64,000 nucleotides of DNA from Aquilaria yunnanensis. Its lineage: Eukaryota; Streptophyta; Magnoliopsida; Malvales; Thymelaeaceae. The translations under genes were made by a program, and so were the position numbers. Location of the stretch: NCBI GenBank assembly GCA_039654915.1, contig CM077593.1:57666501-57730500 (forward strand), in the 5' to 3' direction. The notes below the pieces were generated by a model. That model made no database searches and had not been told where the DNA came from. It was given only the letters and a program-made list of their open reading frames with translations. This document shows positions 11,901-24,575 of the stretch, one piece after another; positions within the stretch are counted from its first letter, which is position 1, and each line of letters opens with the position of its first letter.

Positions 11901-12842
11901 CAATTCGCTACCATCACTGTGCACTTCACACTAGGTCACAAAGCCTTCAATAAGTACACTCCCCTCACTAAGCTTGGTTCATCAAGCTCATGGCTCTCTT
12001 CCAAGCTTATCCTTAGCTTTATGAATGCTTGAAAATACAATAAAAAATCCATGAGAGCAAGAGACCCCTTCTTTGAAGCACCCAAGCAATAGCTCTAGTT
12101 TGCTTCCAATTGCTTCCTTTTGCCTTCAATTTCAGGTAGCTTTAAGTTTGAAGGTATGGTGGCTATGGAGGATGTGTGGAGGAGAGGGCTAGCTTTCTTT
12201 TTGCTAGTGGAGGTTGAAATTGTGGAGAGCTAAAGACCAAGATGGACTTTAAATGGCCTTAAGTGAACAAACACACTTAACTTGTCATAACCATGCTTTA
12301 TGTCCTTTTCCTTGCTACATAACCAGGGTTTATTAACCTTAATTTCTTGGCCCACATTTGAATTCCTTATCCCATGCCTTAGCTGCCCTCCCTATTGTGG
12401 GATAACACCACAATTTCACCATTTGACTTAAGTCAAAGACATACACATCTCAAGGCCTACATTAGAACACTTAAGTCCTTTACGCCTTTTTGTGTTTTCT
12501 TTGTTCTTAGTTATCTTTCATAAGCAATTTGGTCCCCCAATAGCAATTTCATACTATTCATACTCTTTTCATAACTCTCCAAATCTCTTTTGTGAAAGTT
12601 TTCTAATTGAGTACCCGAATTTTCAAAATCTTACAAAAAAGTCCATAGGTTGCTTGACAACCAAGCAATCCTTAAGGCTTTTCTCGGGGGCCAAGTCACC
12701 AACTTGGAACATTTTTAAGGAGGTGTTGATCATGCCTTTTACACCTCAAACTTCAATCACTACGATGAGAATTACACAATATAATGGTTTTTGACCATTA
12801 TGCCACACTTTGTAATTCTCACATTTTTGTGAGGTGGTAACA
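8975..12842 (-). repeat. Family B 5' LTR on the minus strand, interrupted by a Copia solo LTR
   Basis: In + orientation it begins AGTTACCCACTGTGGGGTAG (a mutated TGTTACC end) and finishes GTGAGGTGGTAACA. Without the Copia insertion at 10428-11837 it is about 2.45 kb, the length of the other B LTRs. A decayed PBS and gag scrap lie directly left, so it is the 5' LTR of a minus-strand element. No TSD was recognised. Confidence 0.75.
10428..11837 (-). mobile_element. Copia-family solo LTR (1410 bp)
   Basis: Reverse complement of an LTR running TGTTAGTGTTGTGCCC to the CCAACA-type end (here decayed). It has a perfect 5-bp duplication, TAAGC, at 10423-10427 and 11838-11842. Removing it restores continuous family B LTR. 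It matches the LTRs at 16377-18061 and 52539-53943 along its length and has a TATA-like stretch near its 3' third. The internal domain is gone, as expected after LTR-LTR recombination. Confidence 0.9.
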
Positions 12843-13529
12843 CAAAGTATATATATGGAGTTTGGGGAGATGGCTGTTTCACCTAAGCCCAGGAGATTGG
12901 GACATGTGGTCAGTCAGATTTAAGGGACCTTCAGTCTGTACAGTGGGTAAGAGTGCCTTCAGCTGGCCTCAAACAGTTATCCTCAGTCATTAGTCATGGG
13001 CGTGTAGAAGGTCTCTTGTCAGTGGTCCCCAGGGGCTAGGTGTTTTTCATAATCTTCCAAGGTCCCTAAGGGGTCTATTGAAGGTGAAATTGTGTTCAGG
13101 AGACATTCCTATTGCTGAGGGTGATAAGCGATCTTTCCATGGTTGGCTGGGTTGCCATCCAAGGGTAGTTTCAGGCCCTCTTTCCCCAAAGGTCCTCCAG
13201 GTGATAGCCCCTTAGTTATTGTGTCCCCCCCGAATAGAGCTAGAGCTATGTCTTCAGCTCAACAAGGGTATTTTTTACCAATCACATTTTGCTTTAGGGT
13301 TTTTTCCCGCCTAGTGGGGTGCGCAATTGCCTCTAAAATTGTTCCAATTTCAAGGGTGAACAGATTGTGGTAATTTTTAGCTTCTTCGAGACATAAACAA
13401 GCGGGTGTTCTACTGAGGTTGCCTTTTCTTTTTTGCTTTTCCCTTTTCTTATTTTGAAGTGAGAGTTTAAGGATTTTGGGATACAAGTTTGGAGTGCCAA
13501 AGTTAGCACCATTGAAGAGTGTTGGAGTT
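12843..13529. other. Unassigned stretch before an antisense-gene remnant
   Basis: A short TA run (about 12848-12857) is followed by moderately GC-balanced sequence with no recognised protein, LTR end or repeat. Because a Tat antisense-gene exon follows, it may be that gene's decayed upstream region, but I could not match it to the other copies. Confidence 0.3.
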
Positions 13530-14248
13530 CTTTTAATACTCATTTGAGTTGTGCCATTTAGGAAAAAGTAAAGAAGTGGCGAAAGAAATTTTTTCTTCCA
13601 TTCTATGTTAAGACCAGAGTTCCCAAACATGGTGAACTAAGCCACCATCGTCGGGAAAAAGAGTTCACTATTTTTATATACCAACTAAAAATCGGTCTTC
13701 GATATCCCCCCTATAGATGATTTCTAATTTTTGTAAATTTCAGGGCATACCATCAACCAAAGATACTAAAGATACTATTACTTTAATGTTTTCCCGTGTA
13801 TGTGTGGGGCTTTTAAGGTAGTCCTCTACTTCATCTTTTTCAAGCAATATTATAAACTTCACCCTGTGCCAAAAGGGTCATTTTATTTTCTACTACCTTG
13901 GGGAATTGGTAGCAAAAAGTATACCCTCACCCTTGCCACCAAGTACAACAAGTGAGGTTGGCAGAATAAATATTTCTTTATAGAGGTGCTGGAGAACTAG
14001 AAAGATTTGCTGATGAAGTGGGCCTTTGCGACCTTGGCAACTGGTATGATGGATCCATCGAAGCTCTTGACCGAAGAGCTAGAATATCAGTTCGAGGAGT
14101 TTGACAGCCGTATCAGAAAGGTGGCCAATTGGCATGATCAGGCACCTTCACGTCCACCTGACCCATTTCCTATTAGGTAGAACTTGATGACCAAAGATGT
14201 CCTTAGCGAGTTAAGCATTGTCAAGGAGCAACTCACCGACCTCGAGAT
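13530..14248 (+). pseudogene. Broken exon 1 of a Tat antisense gene
   Basis: On the + strand, with stops and frame breaks, it gives KKWRKKFFLP, IGLRYPP, YYFNVFPCMCGAF, QYYKLHPVPKGSFYFLLP, GSKKYTLTLATK and DPFPIR. These align in order with exon 1 of the intact gene at 426-2871 and of G2. It is the most diverged copy in the window. It stops abruptly where family C LTR-like sequence begins near 14249. Confidence 0.8.
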
Positions 14249-16099
14249 GTCATGCCTGTGACTTGTATAGGCCATCGGCTATGATAAAAAGTACACATAA
14301 TGTACATTATGCAGATATAAGAACCATACAAGTCATAAGTATGAAATAAAGACTAAACAGAACAAGAATCATATGAGAGTGCCCTAAATGTAGTGTCCTC
14401 TACCCCAAATGGCATCCTTTCAGGAAGACTATGGAACAAAGTTCCGTATTAGTTGCAGTTGGCTAGTCAATTACTTGTCCCATTTTAAAACCTTTCGTGC
14501 ATCTAGTTATTAACCTACATTGCCTTATGCATGTACTTGCTTCGACATGAATTTCAATTTAAGAAAATGAATCAAAAACATTGCCGTGGCTTTATAAAAC
14601 ATAAACAAACCACAAGTCAAAGCATAAAACATAAGTGCATTTACTACAGGTAATAACCATGCACGTGCATCATTACATAAGTAAAGACTACGCACATTCC
14701 CAAAAGTAACTAAAATACTTCTCGATTGAGAGACATTGGAGGCTAAACTAGCATACATATGTATACTGAAAGACTACTACTAAGATCGATGGTGCACTAT
14801 GCCTGTCCTCGTGCCACTAGCCTCTGCAAGACTGCAAGACAACTATAGTTAGCACAACGCATAACTAGCAATAAACTAGACTCAATAAATTGTTTACTAG
14901 GTGGTTACCTAAAATATAAATGCTAGCTCGAGAACCCTACAAGGTCTCCAGCTCCTTGCAAATTCAATTTGCACAACAACACTAAAGGGAGTGAGAATCT
15001 GAAGATTCCTAGTAAGGGATTTAGGTACCTGCAAAGAAACATTAAAAACCAACAAAAAAAAACCTGACGACACTCATATATATAATAGATGAAATCTACT
15101 GCAGGCCCTATGTAGTTTGGGGCCTAACATATGCACATATATTGGAGTCCCTTGGGGCCCTACCTCTTCCTAGTCCTCACACGGACATCACCTCGTGCCT
15201 GGTGAGTTCTTGTCCCCTAACTCACTCCTAGCAAGCTCAGCTTCCTGACGTCTTAGTGCGCTTAGGTCACTGGTTAACCTTTCCTTTTTTATTGTACAGG
15301 TGAAGATGGTGGATGCTCCTTGCTTGAGTTTTAAGGAACTCACTAGGTATACTAGACTCCCGCATAGTGCCTTAAGCCGTTGGCTTGTCTAGGCCACTAT
15401 GGTACTAAGCCTCCACCCAACGAGGTGCATTTGGCTCCCACTTGGTGTCTCAAGCTAATATGCTCGCTTAGATCACCAAGGTACTAAGGCTTGCCCATTT
15501 AACCTACCAAGGATGCACTAAGCTTTCACTTGTGCATCGAGTCACAACTTAGCTAGGCCACAAGTGCACTAAGAATTCATCCCTGGTGCTCCACTATCCA
15601 CCATTACTTGGTTCACACTATTATGGTAGGATTTGCTATGGATGGACTTAATTTACTAGGATCCATTGAACTCCTCATGTGCACTACAGTTTCTCATTGG
15701 TTTCTTACGCTCAAAGCATTAAACTAGACAACAAATTGTGCTATACCCCCTTAACTTTTCCTAATGGCCTTAATACAGTACTTTGAGCTCCTCCTAGATC
15801 ATTTTCCTTCATGCTTTCTTTGCACAAAAGAAAACTTGATCAATAAACTAATGCTTTAAGGTGTTATAGGGGCAATAAGGGACCATTGGTCACCTTCCAC
15901 CCTATGGCCCTTTAAGCACTCATTGCCCCCTCACTTTGAAGAAAAATACAGAAAAATATATGCCAACTCAAGCTTGAGTGAAAGCATTAAAGATGTAGAT
16001 CTTTTTTTTAGCTTCACGTGGAATGTTGAATCGCCTCAATCGGACACCTGAGTAAAAAGTTATGGAAGAAATACTACAACATATCAATGTTGTCGAGTG

Positions 16100-16207
16100 C
16101 TGGCACCTAGGCACGGGAAGCGGCACTGAGGCGCCAGGAGCATTTTTCTCTTTGATTCCAAATGGGATGTTGGGTCTCGCAGCTCCACCTGGTGCCTAGG
16201 TGCCGGG
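16100..16207. repeat. Palindromic GC-rich motifs in the old C LTR
   Basis: CTGGCACCTAGGCACGGG (about 16100) and CCTGGTGCCTAGGTGCCGGG (16188-16207) are near-palindromes about 90 bp apart. They lie where the Tekay LTR has its GGCGACGCGTCGCC cluster, but with a different core. Confidence 0.55.
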
Positions 16208-16376
16208 CCGCTGAGCCCTATACTTCCAAACTTCGTCCATAACATGTTTGGAGGCCTCCTAAGCCATCCAAACCTTCATACTTCCCCTCCGTAAGCTCTA
16301 GTTCATGATGACTACTAAACAAGCCATGAATATGCCAAACTAACCAAGTCTTAAGGCTTCAAACATACCTCACTAC

Positions 16377-18061
16377 TGTTAGTGTTGTGCCCAAAAGGCC
16401 AATCATGAGATGATTGTATTTTTGCACACTGAGTCATGATATTTTATTAAGCATTAATCCAGCAATTATGTTTGTTGTTTTGTTTATACGTAACTTAACA
16501 AACATAATTGTAACCCTAGAATAATGATATTCTCAAACGTCCCTAGTCTAGTATTATTGTGGGCAGGTTGCAATAATACATAACGACTAGCATATGTGGA
16601 GACTAATATGAGATATGTAGTCTGCATATGGGTACAAGTTGGAGAACTTGTGTACTGGACCGACCCACCATGAGAACACTACATGGATCGTTATATGAGT
16701 GTCATAAGTGATTCTCATAGTGATCATGGTATATGTAGTCCTTCGACCTAAGATCATCAAGGTTCTCTAAATGTGAGTCACATACTTTGATACTTTCCTT
16801 TGTTGCTCGTAACTGAGTGAACTTGAAGGAGGTCATTGGGTATGTCATATATCATGCAGAGGTATTTGTATGATCAAGATGGGATTTTTCCCTCCTATGT
16901 AACGGGAGTGATATCTTCGGGCCCTTTGATAGAGTAAGACTTAGAAAAATGCATGGCCATGCTCGGATGAGTTGATATACGATATCAAGTCATCAGTTTA
17001 AGTTGGTCTACTTGGTAATCAAGAAACCAAAGATTGGGCTATACGAGAGTGACACATTCCATGTCTCGTGCTTACTCTTGGTATCTTGGACAAAGGGACA
17101 ATGGCATATATCGGTGATGATCATAAAGGTTTAGTCGAATCACCGACAATCTTGTTACTTGGGTAACAATGATGTGTTGCTAGACACCGCTCATTGCTTA
17201 TGATCATAAATGTGATTTATGATCATTGCCAACGTGGCAAGAGCCTATTAGGTCGTACACATAGAACTATTTGGATCATTAGAGTGCATGGGCTAATTAT
17301 TTGGGTTTATGGTTTCACTTTAATTTCGTATTAATAATGGGACCAAGAGTTGAGCCATTATTAAGCCCGAAATTAAAGCCTAATTGGATTAGGGCTTTGA
17401 AACCCATTAGGCCTGGAAGTTGAGTCTCATTATAAATACAACTTTTAGTGAGAAATTCGCAGGTCTCCTTGCCCTAGCATCCCAAAAGGACAGCCGCACT
17501 CTTCTTTTGCAATTCCTTGGAGGATGCAAGCTAGCACTGCGAGCGCAAGAGAAACGCATCTGCTAGGTTATGGTGGAAGCGTGGTGATCCCGAGAGGCTC
17601 GTGTGGATACCATAGAGAGCTTGAACACGTCAACTGTTTAGGTTTTGTGATTCGACTCTACAGTTGAGTGAGAGATCTCAACCAAAAATTAGGTATGAAA
17701 ATTTTTGAACACCTGATTTACCCCGTTTCACTTGGATCGTGGAGGGTTTCGATTAAATTCTGCTGCGCTGTTTGCCTCCCGAAACCCTACAGGACGCAAG
17801 CTAGCACTGCGAGCGCAAGAGAAACGCATCTGTCGGGATGCGGTGGAAGCGTGGTGATCCCGAAAGGCTTGTGTGGATACCATTGAGAGCTTGAACACGT
17901 CAACTGTTTAAGTTTTGTGATTCGACTCTACAGTTGAGTGAGAGATCTCAACCGAAAATTAGGTATGAAAATTTTTGAACACCTGGTTTACCCCGTTTCA
18001 TCTGGATCCTGGAGGGTTTCAATTAAATTTTGCTGCATTGTTGGGCTCCCGAAACCCAACA
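16377..18061 (+). mobile_element. Copia solo LTR with internal duplication (1685 bp)
   Basis: Runs from TGTTAGTGTTGTGCCC to CCGAAACCCAACA. Flanks are ACTAC (16372-16376) and ACTAG (18062-18066), a TSD with one mismatch. It exceeds its relatives (1405-1410 bp) by roughly the size of a 270-bp tandem duplication at the 3' end. TATAAATA occurs upstream of the duplicated part. It splits the C LTR on the minus strand. Confidence 0.85.
17522..18061 (+). repeat. Exact-length 270-bp tandem duplication at the LTR 3' end
   Basis: Unit 1 is 17522-17791 and unit 2 is 17792-18061. Each starts GGA(T/C)GCAAGCTAGCACTG and ends in the LTR terminus (CCGAAACCC(T/A)ACA type). Unit 2 ends exactly at the LTR 3' end, and the units differ by scattered substitutions. 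Confidence 0.88.
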
Positions 18062-18261
18062 ACTAGATCATCATTTCACACTAGTCTATCACAAGCAAAT
18101 TCTACCATAACCTATCCATATCTTCCAAACTACATATAACCAAAAAACAAGCAACTAAGATATGCATCAAATGAATGTAATAATTAAATCCCTTACCTCA
18201 ATTGAGAAGAATAAGCAACACAAGCATCCAACCAAGCAAAATGGCTCCTCAAAAAGGGTTT

Positions 18262-18737
18262 CACTTTAATTTCGTATTAATAATGGGCCCAAGAGTTCAG
18301 CCATTATTAAGCCCGAAATTAAAGCCTAATTGGATTAGGGCTTTGAAACCCATTAGGCCTGGAAGTTGAGTCTCACTATAAATACAACTTTTAGTGAGAA
18401 ATTTGCAGGTCTCCTTGCCCTAGCCTCCCAAAAGGATAGCCGCACTCCTCTCTTACAATTCCTTGGAGGACGCAAGCTAGCACTGCGAGCGCAAGAGAAA
18501 CGCATCTGCCGGGACGTGGTGGAAGCGTGGTGATCCCGAGAGGCTCGTGTGGATACCATAGAGAGCCTGAACATGTCAACTGTTCAGGTTTTATGATTCG
18601 ACTCTACAGTTGAGTGACAGATCTCAACCGAAAATTAGGTATGAAAATTTTCGAACACCCGGTTTACCCCGTTTCACTTGGATCCTGGAGGGTTTTGGTT
18701 AAATTCTGCTGTGCTGTTTGGCTCCTGAAACCCAACA
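18262..18737 (+). repeat. 5' LTR of the Copia element, last ~480 bp only
   Basis: Begins GGTTTCACTTTAATTTCG, internal to the full LTR, and ends CCTGAAACCCAACA next to the PBS. A TATAAATA box lies about 120 bp into this fragment, so promoter sequence may remain. The upstream two thirds of the LTR are lost. Confidence 0.85.
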
Positions 18738-18738
18738 G

Positions 18739-18750
18739 TGGTATCAGAGC
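18739..18750 (+). other. Primer binding site, initiator tRNA-Met
   Basis: TGGTATCAGAGC, the standard complement of the plant initiator tRNA-Met 3' end, one base after the LTR end. Confidence 0.92.
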
Positions 18751-20244
18751 TACTCGTGAAACCCTAAATCGGGATTGACTGTTGAATCGCATGATGTTAT
18801 GTGTTCGGTTGCTTTTCGGCCACGATTAATTAGATTGATTCATGATGCATGAAACTGGAACTCGTAATGAACATATGAGATATATGAAGAAACAACACAA
18901 ATTGGTTAATGAGATTAACCCGAAAATGATTGGTATGAGATACCCATATGGATTAGGATTCTTGCAATAGTTGCAAAAAAAAACCCTAGCTTGGTTCAGA
19001 TTTGGCCTGTTCGGGCACCGAAAATAAGGTATTTTTGGTGGCTCGAATGGAGGAGTCTCAGGTGCCTACTTGCTCGAAATAGAAGATGTCGGGCTAAGCA
19101 ATTGTAAGACAATTTTTTGTGCTGGGGGGCGCTGCCCCCCTCACAACCCCCAGCAAGGGCGGCCCCCCTTAACCCCATCCACTGACCGGCCAGTGGGACC
19201 ACCGTATGCGAAGCGGCACATAAATAAAAACTGGTTAATCAACACGTGAAAATTGGCATGCATCTTTGTTGAATGAGATTTGACATGATATGCTGATTGG
19301 TGTTTGAAGCATGGTGCATGGTTACAACCTTTGATTGGTTGTACTTGTAAATACGACCTGCGAGTCGTGTCTTCTCTTATCACTCTCATTGTACATTCTC
19401 TTCTCACCTTACTCCCCTTGAATGTAACTCAAGGTTTCTATTATTAATGTAATGGTGCATTATGGGATCATCCAAGGTGGTATGCCCAAGGAGGTGACAA
19501 CAAAAGGGCAACCAAGAAAGGAGGAGAAGGAGCTTGTGAAGACTATTTTCTTTTCTTAGGCTTTTATGATATTCTCATTGGCTTGAGAATATCGCATAGT
19601 TTGGGCTATAACCATGTCACGTTTACTTTCTTGTACGCATGAGATGCCTGTTTTATATTTGTATGTGATGCATGTATAAGACAACCGGAGATAACAAATT
19701 GGTGAGATCAAACGAAAAATCCCTCAAACAAATATTAAGTCATTAAATGTGATGCCTTCCAAATATTGGCACTTGTCAAGACTTTGATCAACATTAGGTG
19801 GGTTTGCCAAAGCAAAGCACCTATGTTCATCTTGGTAAGGCGCGATGGGATAATAGTGGTATCCAAATTGCTAACTTTGGGTCCAACTTAACTAAGTCAT
19901 CCTAATACGATTAAGGACTTAGAGGCATAGGGTTGCGCTTAAGCTCATGAGATGATCTTGGACAAGTGTTGTTCACCCAACTATCCAAGAGTTGCATAAG
20001 ATGCAATTGGCAAGGAGTTGCCTACCTAAATAACTGTAACTTGAGAGACAAGCCAAAGCTGACTCAAGTTGTGGTCAAATATGGATCTTGGCCCACTAGA
20101 ATACCTTAATGCTGAGGTTTTCCGACATAATATCGAGGGTTATTATTTTGAGGAAAATAGTTTGAGTATCATTTAATAAAAGTCCTTATTAAATGAATTA
20201 AAATACATGACTCATACACTGCATATTTACTGTTGTAGATAACC
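18751..20244 (+). other. Untranslated leader of the Copia element
   Basis: About 1.5 kb with no plausible coding sequence. At 19121-19154 it can form a GC-rich stem: GCTGGGGG pairs with CCCCCAGC across an 18-nt loop. Such leader structures commonly serve RNA packaging or dimerisation in LTR elements; that role is inferred here. Confidence 0.6.
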
Positions 20245-23200
20245 ATGGCACAAAACACATCGACACTTTCGTTGTGATCGATCCTTGAGAAGGAAAAACT
20301 AAATGGGACCAACTTTCTCGAATGGTACCGAAACTTGAGGATAGTCCTCAAACAAGAGACAGAAGGCTTATGTCCTAGAGCAGCCCATGCCGAATGAGCC
20401 AGCTGCCACTGCTCCAAGAGCTGAAAGGGATGCTCATAAGAAGCATTCTGATGATGCTTTGGATTTTTCATGCCTCATGCTTATTATCATGGAATCTGAG
20501 CTTCAGAAGCAACATAAGAACATGGGGGCATTCGATATGATCGAACATCTAAAAATGCTTTTCCAAGAGCAAGCCAGGCATGAGAGGTTTGAGACCTCTA
20601 AGGCATTGTTTTAGTGCAAGATGTCTGAGGGTCCTCATGTGCTCAAGATGATTAGGTACATTGAGAAACTTGAGAATTTGGGATTTGCTCTTCAGAAAGA
20701 GTTGGCTATCGATGTAGTCTTGTAATCATTGCCTGAAAGCTACAGTCAGTTCATCATGAACTATAACATGAACGACCTTGACAAGTCCCTTCCTGAGTTG
20801 CTTATCATGTTGAGAACTGCTGAGCAAAACCTTAAGAAGGAAAAACCCATTTTGATGGTTCAAACGAGCAAGAGAAGGGGAAAAGCCAACAAGAAGAATG
20901 ATAAAGCTAATGGAAAGTCCAATCCTAGTTCTTCTTTAGCTGCGCTGAAACCAAAGGGTGGTGTGGCAAATGAAGGGGAGTGCTTCCATTGTAAGCAACC
21001 TTGAAACTGGAAGCTCAACTGCAAGCTCTATCTTGAAGAACTTGCTAAGGAAAAGGGAAGTAAGACTTCCACTTCAAGTATTCTTGTTATAGTAGCTAAC
21101 TTTTCTACTTCCTCATCTTGTGTATTGGATATTGGATGTGGATCTCAAATTTGTGCAAATGTGCAGGATCTAAATAGAAGTAGAAGATTGGCTCGAGGTG
21201 AAGTGGACCTACGTGTTGGAAATGGAGCAAGGGTTGCTGCCTTAGCCCTAGGGACTTATGTTCTCACTTTACCTAGTGGATTAGTTTTAGAATTAGATAA
21301 CTGCTACTTTGTGCCTACTATTAGTAGAAATTTGATTTATGTTTCTTGTTTGGACGAGAAAGGTTTTTCATTTATAATAAAGGACAAATGTTGTTCTATT
21401 TATTTGAATGAAATTTTTTATGGTAGTGCTCAACTTAGCAATGGGTTGTATGTTCTAGACCTCAAAGATCCAATCTATAATGTGAATACCAAGAAGGTCA
21501 GATTAAATGATTTGAACCCGACCTATCTCTGGCACTGTCGCTTGGGCCATATAAATGAGACCCGCATATCCAAGCTCCATAAGGATGGACTCTTGGACTC
21601 ATTTGATTTTGAATCACATGAGACATGTGAGTCATGTTTGTTGGGCAAGATGACCAAAGCCCCTTTCACAGGGCAAAGTGAAAGGGCTAATGACTTACTA
21701 GGACTCATACATAGTGATGTATGTGGCCCTATGTCTACACAAGCTAGAGGAGGTTTCCAATACTTCATTACTTTCACTGATGACTTCAGTAGATATGGCT
21801 ATGTGTATCTCATGAGACACAAGTTAGAATCCTTTGAAAAGTTCAAAGAATTCAAGAATGAAGTAGAGAATCAACTCGGGAAGAGTATTAAAGTGCTTTG
21901 ATCAGATATAGGTGAAGAGTACTTGGATCGAGAATTCCTTGACTATTTGAAGGAATGTGGTATAGTATCACAACTCACTCCACCAGGTACACCTCAATGG
22001 AATGGTGTGTCTGAAGGGAGAAATCAAACTCTGTTAGACATGGTTCGCTCTATGATGAGTCAAGCTGATCTTCCAAACTGCTTTTCGGGACATGCTCTAG
22101 AGACAGCCACTTTTACACTAAATGAGATATGGAGTGGGAGGCGTCCCAATTTGTCTTTAATGAAGATTTGGGGCTGTGACACTTATGTGAAACGTCAATC
22201 CTTTGACAAACTAGGGCCCAAATCTCAAAAATGCCTTTTTGTTGGGTAACCTAAAGAAACAAAGGGGTTACTATTTCTACAATCCTTCTGAGCAAAAAGT
22301 GTTTGTTGCTCGAACTGGTGTCTTTTTGGAGAAAGAGTTTATCTCTAAAGGAACTAGTGGGAGGAAAGTAGAACTTGAAGAAATTCAAGAACAACAAAGA
22401 GACATCCAACCTGAAATGGAACCTAAACAGACACCGCAAAATGTTGTGGTTCAAGAGTCTGTTCCTGTAGCACAGAGCCCACGTAGGTCTGGTAGGATTC
22501 GGCATGAGCCCAAGAGATATGGATTTCTCGTGACTCACACCGGTGATGTGATGCTCGTGGATCAGGATGAGCCCACAACCTACCAACAAGCTATGTCGGG
22601 GCCTGACTCTGAGAAGTGGCTAGTGGCCATGAAATCCGAGATGGAATCCATGTATGAAAACCAAGTATGGACTTTGGTTGACCCACTTGAAGGGGTAAAA
22701 CCCATAGGGTGCAAATGGGTTTTCAAGAAGAAAACTGACATGGATGGTAATGTGATTACCTTTAAGGGACGGTTGGTTGCAAAAGGTTTCAAGCAAATTC
22801 ATGGTATTGACTATGATGAAACTTTTTCACCAGTTGCTATGGTTAAATCCATCCGAATTTTGTTTGCTATTGGTGCACAGTATGATTATGAGATATGGCA
22901 AATGGATGTCAAAACTACATTCCTAAATGGAAAGCTACTTGAGGATGTGTAGATGACACAACCTGAGGGTTTTGTAACTCCTGAGAATGGCAATAAAGTG
23001 TGCAAGTTGCAAAGGTCCATTTATGGACTGAAGCACGCTTCTCGAAGTTGGATTCTTCATTTTGGTGAAGTAATCAAAAAGTTTGGTTTTATCAAAAATG
23101 AAGATGAACCTTGTGTCTACAAGAAGGTTAATGGGAGCACTATTGTCTTCTTGGTGTTGTATGTAGATGACATACTACTCATCGGGAATGACATTCCTAA

Positions 23201-23755
23201 GCTACAGTCTGTGAGGACTTGGCTAGGGAAATGTTTCTCTATGAAGGACTTGGGTGAAGCAGCCTATGTGTTAGGCATCAGGATCTATAGAGATAGATCT
23301 AGAAAGCTTCTTGGCCTAAGTCAAAGTACATATATTGACAAGGTGCTAAAGAGGTTTAGCACGCAAGATTCCAAGAAAGGATTCTTGCCCATGTCACATG
23401 GTATAACTCTTTCTAGATCTCAGTGTCTGAGTACAACCGAGAAGAGAGAGCGCATGAGTAAGATTCCATATGCCTCAGCAATTGGATCTACCGTGTATGC
23501 CATGATATGTACTCGTCCCAATGTCTGATATGCTTTGAGCATGACGAGTAGCTACCAATCGAACCCCGGTGAGAGTCACTGGACAGCTATTAAGAACATC
23601 CTTAAGTACTTACGAAGGACTAAGGATGCATTCTTAGTCTTCGGAGGTGAAGATGAGCTCGTTGTAAAGGGTTACACCGATGCAAGCTTCCAATCCCATA
23701 AGTATGATTTTAGATCGCAATCTGGTTATGTGTTTTGTATCAGTGGTGGTGTTGT
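20245..23755 (+). pseudogene. Copia gag-pol polyprotein, broken
   Basis: ATG 20245 opens MAQNTSTLS, a typical plant Copia gag start, followed by LNGTNFLEWYRNLRIVLKQE. A gag zinc knuckle survives as CFHCKQP followed by a stop and NWKLNCK. Integrase shows HCRLGHI and CESCLLGK (HHCC finger) and a core with IHSDVCGPM. RT has YVDDILL (about 23160) and TFSPVAMVKSIR; RNase H has GYTDASF. Breaks include a stop in gag near the start, a frameshift near 20390, and stops at about 20634, 20722, 21001, 21899, 22246, 22950 and 23526. A short in-frame deletion lies in integrase near 22125. It ends in RNase H. It cannot encode a working polyprotein. Confidence 0.88.
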
Positions 23756-24575
23756 GAACGGTGTCTAGCAACACATCATTGCTACCCAAGTGACAAGATT
23801 GTCGATGATTCGATTAAACCTTTATGATCATCACCGATATATGCCATTGTCCCTTTGTCCAAGATATCAAGACTAAGCCCCACACATGGAATGTGTCACT
23901 CTCGTATAGCCCAATCTTTGGTTTCTTGATTACCGAGTAGACCAACTTAAACTGATGACATTGATATCATATATCAACTCATCCGAGCATGGCCATGCAT
24001 TTTTCTAAGTCTTACTCTATCAAGGGGCCCGAAGATATCACTCCCGTTACATAGGAGGGACAAATCCCATCTTGATCATACAAATCCCTCCGCATGATAT
24101 GTGACATACCCAATGTTCTCCTTCAAGTTCACTCAGTTATGAGCAACAAAGGAAAGTAGCAAAGTATGTGACTCACATGTAGGGAACCTTGATGATCTTA
24201 GGTGGAAGGACTACATATACCATGATCACTATGAGAATCACTTATGACACTCATATAATGATCCATGAAGTGTTCTCATGGTGGGTCGGTCTAGTACACA
24301 AGTTCTCCAACTTGTACCCATATGCAGACTACATATCTCATATTAGTCTCCACATATGCTAGTCGTTATGTATTATCGCAACCCGCTCCACAATAATACT
24401 AGACTAGGGACATTTGAGAATATCATTATTCTAGGGTTACAATTATGTTTGTTAAGTTACGCAGAAACAAAACAACAAACCATAATTGCTGGATTAATGC
24501 CTTAATAAAATATGATGACTCAGTGTGGAAAAATACAATCATCTCATGATTGGGTTTTTAGGCACAACACTAACA
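23756..24575 (-). repeat. Copia LTR, inverted, first ~820 bp
   Basis: Reverse complement of the Copia LTR from its TGTTAGTGTTGTGCC end (24575) inward. It ends next to a minus-strand polypurine tract, so it is the 3' LTR of a minus-strand copy. Its left edge joins RNase H of the plus-strand copy near 23755. Confidence 0.85.

Larger units (their letters stand above)
14249..18261 (-). repeat. Decayed family C (Tekay-like) LTR, minus strand, split by a Copia LTR
   Basis: The reverse complement resembles the old LTR at 51129-55187 and, more weakly, the young Tekay LTR. Shared features include the 3' region near 14450-14760, a stretch of CTAGG-rich sequence near 15350-15600 and a palindromic block at 16100-16207. 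Pieces are about 14249-16376 and 18062-18261, with a Copia LTR between. The LTR's own start is missing on the right, and the exact left edge (14249 or about 14389) is uncertain. Confidence 0.5.
18262..23755 (+). mobile_element. Defective Ty1/Copia retrotransposon (Tork-like), 3' truncated
   Basis: The order is partial 5' LTR (18262-18737), PBS, a 1.5-kb leader, then broken gag, protease, integrase, RT and most of RNase H. Integrase precedes RT, which is the Copia order. It stops in RNase H at about 23755, where inverted LTR sequence of the same family begins. The lineage call (Tork-like) rests on general sequence resemblance and LTR length and is tentative. Confidence 0.85.

Noticed and set aside
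13143..13630. Two overlapping opposite-strand frames (76 and 123 codons)
   Set aside because: The minus-strand frame is the shadow of the broken antisense-gene exon; the other has no similarity or context.
22239..22952. Separate gene for the Copia RT segment
   Set aside because: It is continuous with the integrase and RT pieces either side once single stops are allowed, so it belongs to one broken polyprotein.
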